A model generated the notes under the pieces. That model had not been told where the DNA came from. It ran no database searches and saw only the letters and a program-made list of their open reading frames with translations. 64,000 bases of DNA. Origin: Candidatus Epulonipiscium sp. GTDB lineage: Bacteria > Bacillota > Clostridia > Lachnospirales > Defluviitaleaceae. A program made the position numbers and the translations under genes. Positions 17,972-30,182 of the stretch are shown here, piece by piece (position 1 is the first letter of the stretch; the number at the start of each line of letters is the position of its first letter). The stretch spans positions 79,023-143,022 of the forward strand of contig JAAYQR010000011.1 in assembly GCA_012519205.1 (NCBI GenBank). Direction: 5' to 3'.

Positions 17972-19507
17972 TCACTCCCACTCAATAGTCGCTGGGGGTT
18001 TACTTGTTATATCATAAACTATCCTATTTACCTGATCTACTTCATTTACAATTCTATTAGATATTTTGGCTAGTACTTCATGAGGTATCCTAGACCAGTC
18101 TGCGGTCATGAAGTCTGTGGTTTCTACTGCTCTTAAGGCTATAGTATAACTATATGTTCTCTCATCCCCCATTACACCCACGGAGCGGATATTTGTTAGC
18201 ACTGCGAAATATTGTCCGATTTCTTTATCTAGACCGGCTTTAGCTATTTCATCACGGTATATATAATCTACCTCTTGTAGAAGTGATATTTTTTCCCTGG
18301 TTATATCACCTATAATACGGATGGCAAGTCCCGGACCCGGGAAGGGTTGCCTTGCTACTAAAAATTCCGGAATGTCTAAAGCCCGCCCTAAGTTTCTTAC
18401 CTCATCTTTAAAAAGTTCTCTTAAAGGTTCGATAATTTCTTTGAAATCAACATAATCAGGAAGACCTCCTACATTATGATGGCTTTTTATTACTGCTGCA
18501 TCTTTAGTACCGCTTTCTATAACATCTGGATATATTGTTCCTTGAACTAAAAAGTCTACTGCACCTATTTTCTTAGCTTCAGCTTCAAATACCCTAATAA
18601 ATTCTTCTCCAATTATTTTTCTTTTTGTTTCGGGGTCTGTTACCCCCTTTAATTTATCTAGGAACCTATCTTGGGCATTTACGCGGATAAGATTCATATC
18701 GAATTGCTGCCTAAATACAGTTTCTACTTCTTCCCCCTCATTTTTTCTAAGTAGGCCATGATCTACGAAAATACAGGTTAATTGTTTTCCTATAGCTTTA
18801 TGAATAAGCACTGCTGCAACCGAGGAATCAACACCACCCGATAGGGCACAGAGTACTTTTTTGTCTCCTATTTTTTCTTTTAGTTTCGCTATGGATTCTT
18901 TTGCAAAATCATTCATCTTCCAGTCACCCCTGCATCCGCATATACCAAATAAAAAGTTTCTAATTATATCTGTTCCTTTAGTCGTGTGATTTGCTTCAGG
19001 GTGGAATTGAACACCGTACAGTTTTCTATTATTATCTGCTATAGCAGCTACGGGACATGATGCAGTATGGGCTATTATTTCAAACCCTTTGGGGAGTTCA
19101 CTTATATGATATGTATGGCTCATCCAACATACAGTTTGTTCTTCTATTCCTTTAAACAGGGGGCTATCCATGGAAATATTTAAATCTGTTTTACCATATT
19201 CCCTTTGTTCTGCTTTGGATATCTTGCCTCCTAAAAGATGTCCCATCAGTTGGAATCCATAACAAATTCCAAGTATGGGTATCCCAAGCTCAAATATCTT
19301 TTCCTCTATCATTGGAGCTTCTTTTTCATAAACAACATTAGGGCCCCCTGTAAATATTATTCCTTTAGGATTTTTCTTTCTTAGTTCATCCATAGGAGTG
19401 TCATAGGGAAGTACTTCACAATATACATTTGCTTCTCTGATTCTACGGGCAATAAGTTGATTATATTGGCCGCCAAAGTCTAAAATGATGACTAACTCGT
19501 GGCTCAT
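17972..19507 (-). CDS. guaA: GMP synthase (glutamine-hydrolysing)
   Basis: GuaA converts XMP to GMP with glutamine and ATP. The 511-residue protein has the class I glutamine amidotransferase domain (catalytic Cys in [14 protein letters not shown] in FHPEANHT), the ATP pyrophosphatase P-loop [10 protein letters not shown], and the C-terminal dimerisation domain ending [11 protein letters not shown]. The start is the ATG at 19507 after TAGGAGGA; an upstream in-frame start at 19549 lacks a site. It lies about 100 bases after guaB, separated by a small hairpin (19571-19600, CCGGATT arms) without a T-run, so both are probably one operon. Confidence 0.97.
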   Translation of the reverse strand: MSHELVIILDFGGQYNQLIARRIREANVYCEVLPYDTPMDELRKKNPKGIIFTGGPNVVYEKEAPMIEEKIFELGIPILGICYGFQLMGHLLGGKISKAEQREYGKTDLNISMDSPLFKGIEEQTVCWMSHTYHISELPKGFEIIAHTASCPVAAIADNNRKLYGVQFHPEANHTTKGTDIIRNFLFGICGCRGDWKMNDFAKESIAKLKEKIGDKKVLCALSGGVDSSVAAVLIHKAIGKQLTCIFVDHGLLRKNEGEEVETVFRQQFDMNLIRVNAQDRFLDKLKGVTDPETKRKIIGEEFIRVFEAEAKKIGAVDFLVQGTIYPDVIESGTKDAAVIKSHHNVGGLPDYVDFKEIIEPLRELFKDEVRNLGRALDIPEFLVARQPFPGPGLAIRIIGDITREKISLLQEVDYIYRDEIAKAGLDKEIGQYFAVLTNIRSVGVMGDERTYSYTIALRAVETTDFMTADWSRIPHEVLAKISNRIVNEVDQVNRIVYDITSKPPATIEWE

Positions 19508-19609
19508 AATTTTCCTCCTAGATTTATATTTTAAATGGACATTGGCCATTTGAGATTTTCAGACAAGATTTAAATCCGGAAAGACCAATCGTCAATCCGG
19601 ATTATTTTA

Positions 19610-21067
<1,458 letters not shown>

Positions 21068-21093
21068 TCAACCTCTCCTTGATTTTTCGCTAC

Positions 21094-21122
21094 AGTTTAT
21101 CAAAATATGATAGGATTGTCAA
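21094..21122 (-). promoter_or_regulatory. Sigma-A promoter of guaBA
   Basis: Minus-strand TTGACA (21117-21122), 17-base spacer, TAAACT (21094-21099), about 30 bases before the guaB start. The short leader leaves no room for a riboswitch. Confidence 0.75.
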
Positions 21123-21210
21123 CCACCTTTTAGATTTTATCTTTATGATTTGCACTTGTGAATTAAATATACCAACTATTAATTTTAAACGAATGCTGTT
21201 CGTTCTTTTA

Positions 21211-21717
21211 TTATTTTTTAATGTACAGTTTCCTCGGAATATAATAAAAGATGCCTTTTAATATTGCTTCATTTGGTTCAAATATCATTTTTACTTTTTG
21301 ATTATTGTAATTAAATAGGGCAGCATAGGTATTTTCTCCTGCTTCACCGCTGCTATAATCTAAAGTTTTTTCAAAACCATCGAACTCATGGGTATGATTA
21401 TTATCTTCTACATGGGCCATTACTTCAAAATCCCTGACAGAAACAGTCAATGCCTTTTTTCTTTTGCTTTTGTTTATAATCTTATCAATATCTAAATCTG
21501 CATTGGTAAGTATATATTCAAACTCAATATCCTGTCGCTGAATAATCCAATATGCCCCATAAATAATAGCCGCAGCTCCAAATACAAAAAACGTGCCTAA
21601 AAAAGGTGCTATTAAAATAATTAATATCAGTGCAGCAATAATAATTAATGTAGTTATTATATTATCTTTAACAGTACGTTTTCTGTTAACTAGGTGTTCC
21701 TTAAATATATCTCCCAT
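21211..21717 (-). CDS. Membrane-anchored hypothetical protein (DUF6106-like)
   Basis: A 168-residue protein with a charged N-terminus, a two-helix hydrophobic segment at about 22-60, and a soluble C-terminal domain starting near EFEYILTNADLDIDKII. The pattern of a membrane hairpin plus a PH-like domain with LTNADLDIDKI resembles DUF6106 proteins of Clostridia, as I recall that family. No catalytic residues are apparent. The start has GGAGGA upstream. It stands alone between groEL and guaB. Confidence 0.7.
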   Translation of the reverse strand: MGDIFKEHLVNRKRTVKDNIITTLIIIAALILIILIAPFLGTFFVFGAAAIIYGAYWIIQRQDIEFEYILTNADLDIDKIINKSKRKKALTVSVRDFEVMAHVEDNNHTHEFDGFEKTLDYSSGEAGENTYAALFNYNNQKVKMIFEPNEAILKGIFYYIPRKLYIKK

Positions 21718-21787
21718 ATTCGTCCTCCTTTATTTTTAGCTACCTATTTCTTTTTTATATCCTATCATATAAATTTTCAAATATCAA

Positions 21788-21817
21788 GAAAACAGCCTGC
21801 CTTTCGGCAAGCTGTTT

Positions 21818-21819
<2 letters not shown>
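21788..21819 (-). terminator. Terminator of groESL
   Basis: Minus strand AAAACAGCTTGCC and GGCAGGCTGTTTT form a stem closed by a GAAA tetraloop, immediately after the groEL stop. Confidence 0.85.
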
Positions 21820-23467
<1,648 letters not shown>

Positions 23468-23479
23468 TTATAAATTCTT

Positions 23480-23764
23480 TTATTCTACTACCGCTAAAAT
23501 ATCACTTTGTTTTAAAATAATATATTCTTTTTCTTGGATTTTCACTTCTGTTCCAGCATATTTAGAGTAAATAACCTTGTCTCCAACTTTGACTTCCATT
23601 TTTATTTCTTTTCCGTCAACCTGTCCACCGGGGCCTACTGCTACTACTTCTGCTTCCTGTGGTTTTTCTTTAGCCTGATTAGGAAGAACAATACCTGATT
23701 TGGTCTTTTCCTCAGCTTCTAATTGTTTAACAACTACTCTGTCACCTAATGGTCTTAAGTTCAT
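23480..23764 (-). CDS. groS: 10 kDa co-chaperonin GroES
   Basis: The 94-residue lid subunit of the GroEL chamber: [11 protein letters not shown] start, mobile loop [15 protein letters not shown], and the [17 protein letters not shown] core. The ribosome site is AAAAGGAGG. It is the first gene of the groESL operon. Confidence 0.98.
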   Translation of the reverse strand: MNLRPLGDRVVVKQLEAEEKTKSGIVLPNQAKEKPQEAEVVAVGPGGQVDGKEIKMEVKVGDKVIYSKYAGTEVKIQEKEYIILKQSDILAVVE

Positions 23765-23811
23765 AAATAAACCTCCTTTTAATTATGTAGTTCAAATCAT
23801 TTTTCATCTTA

Positions 23812-23838
23812 CTAGCACTCACTTAAGTTGAGTGCTAA
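23812..23838 (-). promoter_or_regulatory. CIRCE operator (HrcA site) of groESL
   Basis: CTAGCACTC, nine bases, GAGTGCTAA: the CIRCE inverted repeat with one mismatch to TTAGCACTC-N9-GAGTGCTAA. It lies just downstream of a likely promoter on the minus strand (TTGCAT…TAATAT). HrcA represses through this site until heat shock. hrcA itself is not in the window. Confidence 0.95.
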
Positions 23839-23977
23839 CTACAAAAATAATATTAATAAAATACCTTAGGTAATGCAAGGATAACTTTTGTCTATAATAC
23901 TCCTTTAGGTATTGTTACCATGAGTTATGAGGATTATACTCTGTTTTTCTCCTAATTGCTAATATTTTCTAAAGGCC

Positions 23978-24721
23978 TTAAAAAACTAACTCCACTAATA
24001 ATCTTATTTTCTGAAAAATCCCCTGAATGAAGGGCAAATAGTAAATAACAGGAATAAAAATTGCCGGTAGTAGATTCCCTACTTTAATCTTTTTAATCTT
24101 CATCATATTTAAGCCAATGGCGAAAATCAAAATTCCTCCTACAATAGATAACTCTCGAATCATATCTGCAGTCATATAAGGCTCAACCCATTGGGCAAGA
24201 ATTGTTATTATACCTTGATATACTAATACTGAAATTCCCGAAAGAGCTACCCCAATGCCTAAAGTGGAGGATAATATAATAGAAGTGACCCCGTCTAATA
24301 TGGATTTTGCAAATAAAGTCTTATGTACTCCCTGAAGCCCGCTTTCTAAAGAACCCATAATTGCCATGGTCCCAACACAAAAAAGTAAACTAGCCGATAC
24401 AAACCCTTCCGAGATATTTCCCTGTTTATTCCCTTTTTTCATTTTATCCTGAATGAGGTTACCCAGGCTTTCAAGCCTTCCCTCAATATCCCACCACTGT
24501 CCTAAAAGTCCTCCGATAATAAGGCTTATTATAAATAAAATAGGATGGCTTCCAGGCTCTAGCATCCTTCCAACTGCCCCCGTTATCCCTATAAATAATA
24601 CTGATAAGGCTATCCCATGAAGTACAATATCCTTATATTCTTCTTTTAAACCATTTTTTATAAATATACCTAAGGTCGCTCCACCAATGATTGCTAAGGT
24701 ATTTACAATAGTTCCGAACAT
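23978..24721 (-). CDS. DUF554 family membrane protein
   Basis: A 247-residue integral membrane protein with about seven hydrophobic segments. It opens MFGTIVNTLAIIGGATLG and contains AKSILDGVTSIILSSTLGIG and GGILIFAIGLNMM, typical of DUF554 (YdfK/YqgA) proteins, whose function is not established. The ribosome site is TAGGAGG. It is 11 bases downstream of the ogg gene, so both may share a transcript. Confidence 0.88.
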   Translation of the reverse strand: MFGTIVNTLAIIGGATLGIFIKNGLKEEYKDIVLHGIALSVLFIGITGAVGRMLEPGSHPILFIISLIIGGLLGQWWDIEGRLESLGNLIQDKMKKGNKQGNISEGFVSASLLFCVGTMAIMGSLESGLQGVHKTLFAKSILDGVTSIILSSTLGIGVALSGISVLVYQGIITILAQWVEPYMTADMIRELSIVGGILIFAIGLNMMKIKKIKVGNLLPAIFIPVIYYLPFIQGIFQKIRLLVELVF

Positions 24722-24732
24722 TAAAAAACCTC

Positions 24733-25614
24733 CTACTTGCCAATCCTTAACTGTCTTGCATAGTAAAATAAATACTGCTGCGATATACCTGCCAAATCTC
24801 CAAAATATTCTTTTGCAAAGTTTTGGATTTCTTTCATACTTGAGCCTTTATTAAAGTAAAAATGTTCCATCACTCTCTTGACCCAAACATCTACGGGAAA
24901 AGCTTCTTTTTTACCAAGGCTAAACAAAAGTACACAATCTGCTATTTTAGGGCCCACCCCTTTGATTTTAAGTAGTTCCTCCTTGGCTTTATCATAGGAT
25001 GAGGTCATAAGATTTTCTAAATTCACCTCTTTTGTCCTTACTTTTTTACATGCATCAATGATGTAAGGAGCGCGAAATCCTGCCTTACACTGTCTTATAT
25101 CTTCTTCTGAAGCAACCGATAATTCCTCTACAGTTGGAAAAGCATAATAATCGTTTCCATCTATGGTGTCAATATATTTTCCAAACATCTTGCTTATATT
25201 TTCGACTACCTGCTTAATATGAGGTATCTGTTTGTTTTGCGAAATAATAAAGGATATAAGGCACTCCCAAGGGTCCTGATTTAAAATACGAATCCCCGGG
25301 GCAAATTCAATTGCATTATGTAGGTGAATATCCTTCTTTGCCAAATATTGCTTTATTATATCATAGTCCTTATTCAAATCAAAGTATGGAATCCACAATT
25401 TCTCAAATTCTTTAGCTGAAGTCGGATAATAAATAATGCCCTCTTTACTTTGAGTTATAGTTAAGATTCGCCCCTTTGCAACGATTGTATAGGTATAATT
25501 ATGAATCTTATGGAACCTAAAGCATTGTCCACATTCTAGGATTTGTTCAATATCAAAACTGTTTATAGGTTCTAATACTACCCTACCTTCAATTTCTTTA
25601 TATTGCACATTCAT
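24733..25614 (-). CDS. ogg: 8-oxoguanine DNA glycosylase (OGG1 type)
   Basis: A 293-residue bifunctional base-excision enzyme that removes 8-oxoguanine. It has the OGG1-like N-terminal domain (IEQILECGQCFRFHKI), a QDPWECLISFIISQN segment, the helix-hairpin-helix LLKIKGVGPKIADC and the catalytic aspartate in AFPVDVWVKRVM. The invariant CKAGFRAPYI segment precedes the hairpin. Its ribosome site is GAAAGGAAG. Divergent from the DUF6062-like gene. Confidence 0.93.
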   Translation of the reverse strand: MNVQYKEIEGRVVLEPINSFDIEQILECGQCFRFHKIHNYTYTIVAKGRILTITQSKEGIIYYPTSAKEFEKLWIPYFDLNKDYDIIKQYLAKKDIHLHNAIEFAPGIRILNQDPWECLISFIISQNKQIPHIKQVVENISKMFGKYIDTIDGNDYYAFPTVEELSVASEEDIRQCKAGFRAPYIIDACKKVRTKEVNLENLMTSSYDKAKEELLKIKGVGPKIADCVLLFSLGKKEAFPVDVWVKRVMEHFYFNKGSSMKEIQNFAKEYFGDLAGISQQYLFYYARQLRIGK

Positions 25615-25702
25615 CTTCCTTTCAAAAAGAATTCATGGTATATTAAAAAACAAAGCATATATCTAACTCGATATAAATAAGATAATTAATGGAGTGGTAA
25701 AT

Positions 25703-26464
25703 ATGAAAGAGCAAATCTACACTATACCCCTTATTGATGCCTTTAAAGAAGATACAGAATGCCCCTTTTGTAGCCTTCATGCAAAATTAGAAAAAGAAGG
25801 CATTGATTTTATGTTAGGGGCCTCTTACATGGAAGACGATATTCGCATGGACACAAATAAAATGGGCTTTTGCCCTACCCACTATGAAAAGATGTTTTAT
25901 GAGAAAAACCGCCTAGGCCTTGCCTTGATGCTCCATACCCACCTAGAGGAATTAAATGAAAGGCTTTCTAAAATTGCATCCTCTAACAGTGTTTTAACTC
26001 CCAAAGTCCCTTCTATTCTCACTAGTATTATTAAAGCGTCAAAAAAAGATACCTATAATGAAAATATTAATCCAATTTCCTCTTATCTAAACAAAATTTA
26101 TTCCGATTGCTATATTTGTAATAAAATCGAAAATACTTTCGACCGTTATGTGGACACTTTCTTTTACCTATGGAAAAAGGATAAGGATTTTGTTTCCTTA
26201 GTTTCAAAAGGAAAAGGATTTTGTTTAAATCATTTCTCTTTGTTACTTGATAAGTCTAACTCCTTATTAAATAAAGAGCAATGTTCTCTTTTTGCAAAAA
26301 CCATAATTCCCATCCAACTTGAAAACTTGAAAAAAATTGAGGAGGATCTCCATTGGTTTATTCAAAAATTTGATTATCGTTTCAAAGATGAACCTTGGAA
26401 AAATTCAAAAGACGCAGTTCAAAGAGGTATTTTAAAAGTTTCTAGTGCTAAGGTCCATGAATAA
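25703..26464 (+). CDS. Cysteine-rich protein of DUF6062 type
   Basis: A 253-residue soluble protein built from two similar halves. Each half has a CxxC (ECPFCSLH; DCYICNKI) followed about 40-55 residues later by GFCxxH (GFCPTHY; GFCLNHF), so each could hold one metal ion through three Cys and one His. The arrangement resembles what I recall of DUF6062 in Clostridia; function unknown. The ATG at 25703 follows GGAG at a good distance; a GTG three codons earlier is less likely. It is transcribed away from ogg. Confidence 0.75.
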   Translation: MKEQIYTIPLIDAFKEDTECPFCSLHAKLEKEGIDFMLGASYMEDDIRMDTNKMGFCPTHYEKMFYEKNRLGLALMLHTHLEELNERLSKIASSNSVLTPKVPSILTSIIKASKKDTYNENINPISSYLNKIYSDCYICNKIENTFDRYVDTFFYLWKKDKDFVSLVSKGKGFCLNHFSLLLDKSNSLLNKEQCSLFAKTIIPIQLENLKKIEEDLHWFIQKFDYRFKDEPWKNSKDAVQRGILKVSSAKVHE

Positions 26465-26621
26465 ATTTACTCCTAGAAATTTAACTTTTATTGATTCTTC
26501 TAATAAATAACATGATATAATCTTTCAGAATACCTTTAAAACCAAATATAATTGACTTTTATTCACTCATAGTATTTAATATAGATGTATTTATTAAAAC
26601 TTCAAAGGGGGAAATTATTTT

Positions 26622-26891
26622 ATGGAACAACAACATCAACCAATACCTTATCAAAATGATTTGACTGAACCTATGACTGTAAAACAATGGCTTGGCACCC
26701 TAGCTCTTTTACTTATTCCATTTGCTAATTTTGTCTTAATGTTTGTTTGGGCATTTGGCTCCGGTACAAATATTAATAAAAGGAATTTCTTTAGAGCTCA
26801 ACTGCTTCTTGCAGCAATAATAATGGGCGTGTACCTTCTTATTTTTATTCTTCTTATGGTCATGGGCATTACCTTAGCCACAATGCGATAG
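26622..26891 (+). CDS. Small two-helix membrane protein, hypothetical
   Basis: An 89-residue protein with a polar N-terminus rich in Gln and Pro, then two transmembrane segments (about 26-47 and 60-83) joined by GTNINKRNFFRAQLL. The NFFRAQLLLA signature occurs in small clostridial membrane proteins of unknown function. The start follows AAAGGGGG, and a perfect terminator follows, so it is a single-gene transcript. Confidence 0.7.
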   Translation: MEQQHQPIPYQNDLTEPMTVKQWLGTLALLLIPFANFVLMFVWAFGSGTNINKRNFFRAQLLLAAIIMGVYLLIFILLMVMGITLATMR

Positions 26892-26895
26892 GATA

Positions 26896-26936
26896 AAAAG
26901 ACTGGATTTAGAATATATTCTAAATCCAGTCTTTTA
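26896..26936 (+). terminator. Terminator of the 89-residue membrane protein gene
   Basis: GACTGGATTTAGAATA and its exact complement form a perfect 16-bp stem with T-rich sequence after it. Confidence 0.88.
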
Positions 26937-26953
26937 TTTTTTTCAAAATCCTA

Positions 26954-27019
26954 TTGACAAATTAAAAAATTATGGTAATATCTTATTTAATAACATTTAT
27001 TACTAAATAATAATTATTA
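26954..27019 (+). promoter_or_regulatory. Promoter and palindromic operator of rubrerythrin
   Basis: TTGACA (26954-26959), 16-base spacer, TAATAT (26976-26981). Downstream, just before the ribosome site, is the perfect palindrome TAATAATTATTA (27008-27019), similar to the core of PerR boxes (TTATAATnATTATAA). Control by a PerR/Fur-type repressor is inference. Confidence 0.5.
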
Positions 27020-27035
27020 CATATGGAGGTATGAA

Positions 27036-27578
27036 ATGAAAAAATTTATATGCACAATCTGTGGTTATATTTATGAAGGAGAAGAGGCACCAGAATCTTG
27101 TCCGCAATGTAAAGCCCCTAAGGAAAAATTTATGGAGCAGTCTTCTAAGGAACTTGCTTGGGCTGATGAACATAGAATAGGCATTGCCAAGGATGTGGAT
27201 ACAGAAATCTTAGAAGGTTTAAGACAAAACTATCTAGGGGAATGTACTGAAGTAGGAATGTACTTAGCTATGGCCCGTCAAGCTGATAGGGAGGGATACC
27301 CAGAAGTTGCCGAAGCCTATAAGAGAATTGCTTGGGAAGAAGCTGAACATGCCGCTAAATTTGCTGAACTTTTAGGTGAAGTGGTTGCAGCCGATACAAA
27401 GAAAAACCTACAAATGAGAGTCGATGCGGAATATGGCGCATGCCAAGGAAAGAAAGATATTGCAACAAAGGCAAAACAACTTAATTATGATGCTATCCAT
27501 GATACGGTCCATGAAATGTGTAAAGACGAGGCTAGACATGGTCAAGTATTTGCCGGACTTCTAAAAAGATACTTCTAA
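27036..27578 (+). CDS. Rubrerythrin with N-terminal rubredoxin domain (reverse rubrerythrin)
   Basis: A 180-residue NADH-linked peroxide-reducing protein of anaerobes. Unlike classical rubrerythrin, the rubredoxin-type Fe(Cys)4 domain comes first (CTICGY and CPQCKAP, residues 6-24), and the ferritin-like diiron domain follows, with E-x2-H style ligands in [28 protein letters not shown] and [13 protein letters not shown]. The ribosome site is TGGAGGT. A terminator follows closely. The domain order matches the oxygen-induced reverse rubrerythrins of Clostridium. Confidence 0.94.
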   Translation: MKKFICTICGYIYEGEEAPESCPQCKAPKEKFMEQSSKELAWADEHRIGIAKDVDTEILEGLRQNYLGECTEVGMYLAMARQADREGYPEVAEAYKRIAWEEAEHAAKFAELLGEVVAADTKKNLQMRVDAEYGACQGKKDIATKAKQLNYDAIHDTVHEMCKDEARHGQVFAGLLKRYF

Positions 27579-27609
27579 ATTTATATAAATGTTGGATTTT
27601 CCCCCACAC

Positions 27610-27645
27610 TAAGAAAGAATGTAGCCCCCTACATTCTTTCTTTAT
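27610..27645 (+). terminator. Terminator of rubrerythrin
   Basis: AAGAAAGAATGTAG and its complement CTACATTCTTTCTT around a small C-rich loop, followed by Ts. Bases 27646-27881 contain no gene, only AT-rich leader to the OPT gene. Confidence 0.85.
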
Positions 27646-27881
27646 ACTAAATTTTAAACTTTTACAAGCAAATAGGACTTTCTGGCCCTTATCATAAGGT
27701 TCTCTTTTCTACATGTTTATTATTAATTTAATGCTTTTTGTTTTTATGGTTATCCTAAATACATAATATAAAAGTTGGTGTAAAAATTTTGTTAAAAAAA
27801 TATACTATTTAAAAGGATATGCTAATAATTTGTCGAATTAATAATAGTGGAAGAAAATTACTTAAAGGAGGTTGTTTACTT

Positions 27882-29792
27882 ATGCCACAAAAAGGATTGT
27901 CTTCGGGGGCCTATGGGCTTAAGGAGGGGGAAAAATATACGCCATATATCCCATCTAATACTATAATACCGGAATTTACTGTTCTATCAGTAATATTAGG
28001 CATTCTATTATCTGTTATATTTGGGGCTGCAAATGCTTATTTAGGCTTAAAGGTGGGTATGACTGTTTCGGCATCAATACCAGCTGCAGTTATTTCTATG
28101 GCTATTGTTAGGGTTATTTTAAAAAGAAAATCTATCTTGGAAAATAATATGGTACAAACCATAGCATCAGCTGGAGAATCTTTAGCTGCAGGAGCAATTT
28201 TCACTCTACCTGCCCTATTTCTTTGGGGTGAAACCCCAAGCGCATTAACTATGACCCTTATCACTTTAGTCGGTGGTGTTCTTGGAGTGTTGTTCATGAT
28301 ACCTATAAGAAGATACTTAATTGTGCAAGAACACGGCAAATTACCTTATCCCGAGGGAACTGCCTGTGCCGAGGTTCTTATTGCTGGGGAAGAAGGCGGA
28401 AGCAGTGCAGGTTTAATATTTAGCGGCGGTGGGTTAGGACTTATTTATAAATTTCTAGGAGATGGGTTAAAACTCTTTCCAACAGAAATCGAAACTAAAA
28501 TAAGGGGCTTTAAAGGTGCCGCTATCGGTATGGATGTTCTCCCTGCTCTTCTTGGAGTTGGGTTTATAATTGGTCCTAAGATTTCAGCCTACATGCTTGC
28601 TGGAGCCATTTTAGCATGGCTTGGATTCATTCCAATGATTTCCTTTATCGGGAATAACCTAACCTCGGCAGTGGCTCCCTCAGTTGATTTAATTAAAGAT
28701 ATAGGCTACTGGGGAATATGGTCTGATTATATCCGATATATAGGTGCTGGTGCTGTTGCTACCGGTGGGGTTATCAGCATGATAAAATCTCTCCCGGTTA
28801 TGGTATCATCCTTTAAGGATGCTATTAAAGGTTATGGCTCTAGGGGTGATGCCTTTACTGAAAGAACTGATACAGATTTAAAAGGAAAATTCGTTACCAT
28901 TACTGTGATTGCTTTAATTGTTCTTATGGGTATACTACCCATTATCCCCGTGGGTATAATGGGAGCTATCTTGATTGCTATTTTTGGTTTCTTATTTGTA
29001 ACCGTTTCCTCAAGAATTGTAGGGCTTCTTGGCAGTTCATCAAATCCTGTTTCAGGTATGACCATAGCAACCCTACTATTTACTACGATAATAATGAAGG
29101 CAACTGGTGCTACCGGAAAACCGGGAATGATTGCAACCCTTTGCGTTGGTGCAGTAATCTGTACAGCAGCTGCCATAGCAGGAGATGCTTCCCAAGATTT
29201 AAAAACCGGCTATCTCATCGGTGCTACCCCTTGGAAACAGCAATTGGGTGAAATTATTGGGGTCGTGGCATCTGCTGTAGCCATAGGCTTCATCATGATT
29301 TTACTAAATAATGCCTATACTTTTGGTTCAAAAGGATTAGGAGCACCCCAAGCAACTCTTATGAAGCTTGTTATAGAAGGTATTATGGAGGGTAATCTAC
29401 CTTGGAATCTTGTATTTATTGGTGTATCCTCTTCTATAGTATTTGAGGTTTTGGGCATATCTTCCCTACCCGTTGCTATAGGAATATACCTACCGATTCA
29501 TTTATCAACTCCTATAATGGCAGGAGGACTTATAAAGGGTGCCCTAGATATGTTTGTTAAAGATGAAAAGGATAATAAGGCTAAAACAGAAAATGGTATC
29601 CTGTTTAGTTCAGGTCTAATTGCAGGGGAAGGATTAATGGGAATAATTCTAGCAGGGTTTGCTGCAGCCAACATAGATTTTGCATTTGAGACTTTCCCCT
29701 TAGGACAGATAGGAGCCTTGATAATATTTGCATTGGTAACATTATCCTTGATATACTATGTATTTATTAAAAAAACAAAAGAAAACATATAG
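27882..29792 (+). CDS. OPT family oligopeptide transporter
   Basis: A 636-residue polytopic membrane protein (about 14-16 helices) of the OPT family, proton-coupled importers of peptides or metal chelates. Diagnostic segments are FGAANAYLGLKVGMTVSASI near the start, KLPYPEGTACAEVL, and SSNPVSGMTIATLLF near the middle. The true start is ATG 27882 after AAAGGAGG; an upstream in-frame ATG at 27819 lacks a site. The PqqD-like gene begins two bases after its stop, indicating an operon and possibly a joint function. The substrate is unknown. Confidence 0.9.
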   Translation: MPQKGLSSGAYGLKEGEKYTPYIPSNTIIPEFTVLSVILGILLSVIFGAANAYLGLKVGMTVSASIPAAVISMAIVRVILKRKSILENNMVQTIASAGESLAAGAIFTLPALFLWGETPSALTMTLITLVGGVLGVLFMIPIRRYLIVQEHGKLPYPEGTACAEVLIAGEEGGSSAGLIFSGGGLGLIYKFLGDGLKLFPTEIETKIRGFKGAAIGMDVLPALLGVGFIIGPKISAYMLAGAILAWLGFIPMISFIGNNLTSAVAPSVDLIKDIGYWGIWSDYIRYIGAGAVATGGVISMIKSLPVMVSSFKDAIKGYGSRGDAFTERTDTDLKGKFVTITVIALIVLMGILPIIPVGIMGAILIAIFGFLFVTVSSRIVGLLGSSSNPVSGMTIATLLFTTIIMKATGATGKPGMIATLCVGAVICTAAAIAGDASQDLKTGYLIGATPWKQQLGEIIGVVASAVAIGFIMILLNNAYTFGSKGLGAPQATLMKLVIEGIMEGNLPWNLVFIGVSSSIVFEVLGISSLPVAIGIYLPIHLSTPIMAGGLIKGALDMFVKDEKDNKAKTENGILFSSGLIAGEGLMGIILAGFAAANIDFAFETFPLGQIGALIIFALVTLSLIYYVFIKKTKENI

Positions 29793-29794
29793 AA

Positions 29795-30127
29795 ATGAAA
29801 AAAAATAAAAATATATTAACTATGATACCTACAAAAAACAAGAGGATACTCTGGAAAATTAAAAAAGGCAGGGTGATCCTAACTATAAATAGGAGCACCC
29901 CCTTTGATAGGCTCATGCATAAACTTTTTAAAATACCCCTAAGGACCAATGTAGAGTTGGAGGAATTTGGTTCATTTATATGGCAGCAATGCGATGGAAT
30001 TAAAACCATTTATGATATTTCTCAAAACCTAGAGGACAAATTCGGTGAAAGGGTTAATCCAGTTTTAGAAAGACTATTAGTATACATGAAAAGTTTAAAG
30101 GATAATAATTTTATTACCCTAAAATAA
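29795..30127 (+). CDS. PqqD-like (RRE-fold) small protein
   Basis: A 110-residue protein with a basic N-terminus and a C-terminal PqqD-type winged-helix segment: VELEEFGSFIWQQCDGIKTI, then a DISQNLEDKFGE helix and a final LLVYMKSLKDNNFITL. In peptide-modification pathways this fold recognises leader peptides, but no radical-SAM or other modifying enzyme is nearby. Tight linkage to the OPT gene suggests it binds a peptide or the transporter; that is inference. No strong ribosome site is visible, consistent with coupled translation. Confidence 0.75.
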   Translation: MKKNKNILTMIPTKNKRILWKIKKGRVILTINRSTPFDRLMHKLFKIPLRTNVELEEFGSFIWQQCDGIKTIYDISQNLEDKFGERVNPVLERLLVYMKSLKDNNFITLK

Positions 30128-30142
30128 TTTCCTAAATTATTA

Positions 30143-30182
30143 AATAAAAGCTTCTGCGGATATCCACAGAAGCTTTTATTTT
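30143..30182. terminator. Bidirectional terminator between PqqD-like gene and PFOR
   Basis: AATAAAAGCTTCTG and CAGAAGCTTTTATT form a symmetrical stem with T-runs on both strands, shared by two convergent genes. Confidence 0.85.

Noticed and set aside
27819..27881. N-terminal extension of the OPT transporter
   Set aside because: The upstream ATG has no ribosome site, while ATG 27882 follows AAAGGAGG and gives the normal family N-terminus.
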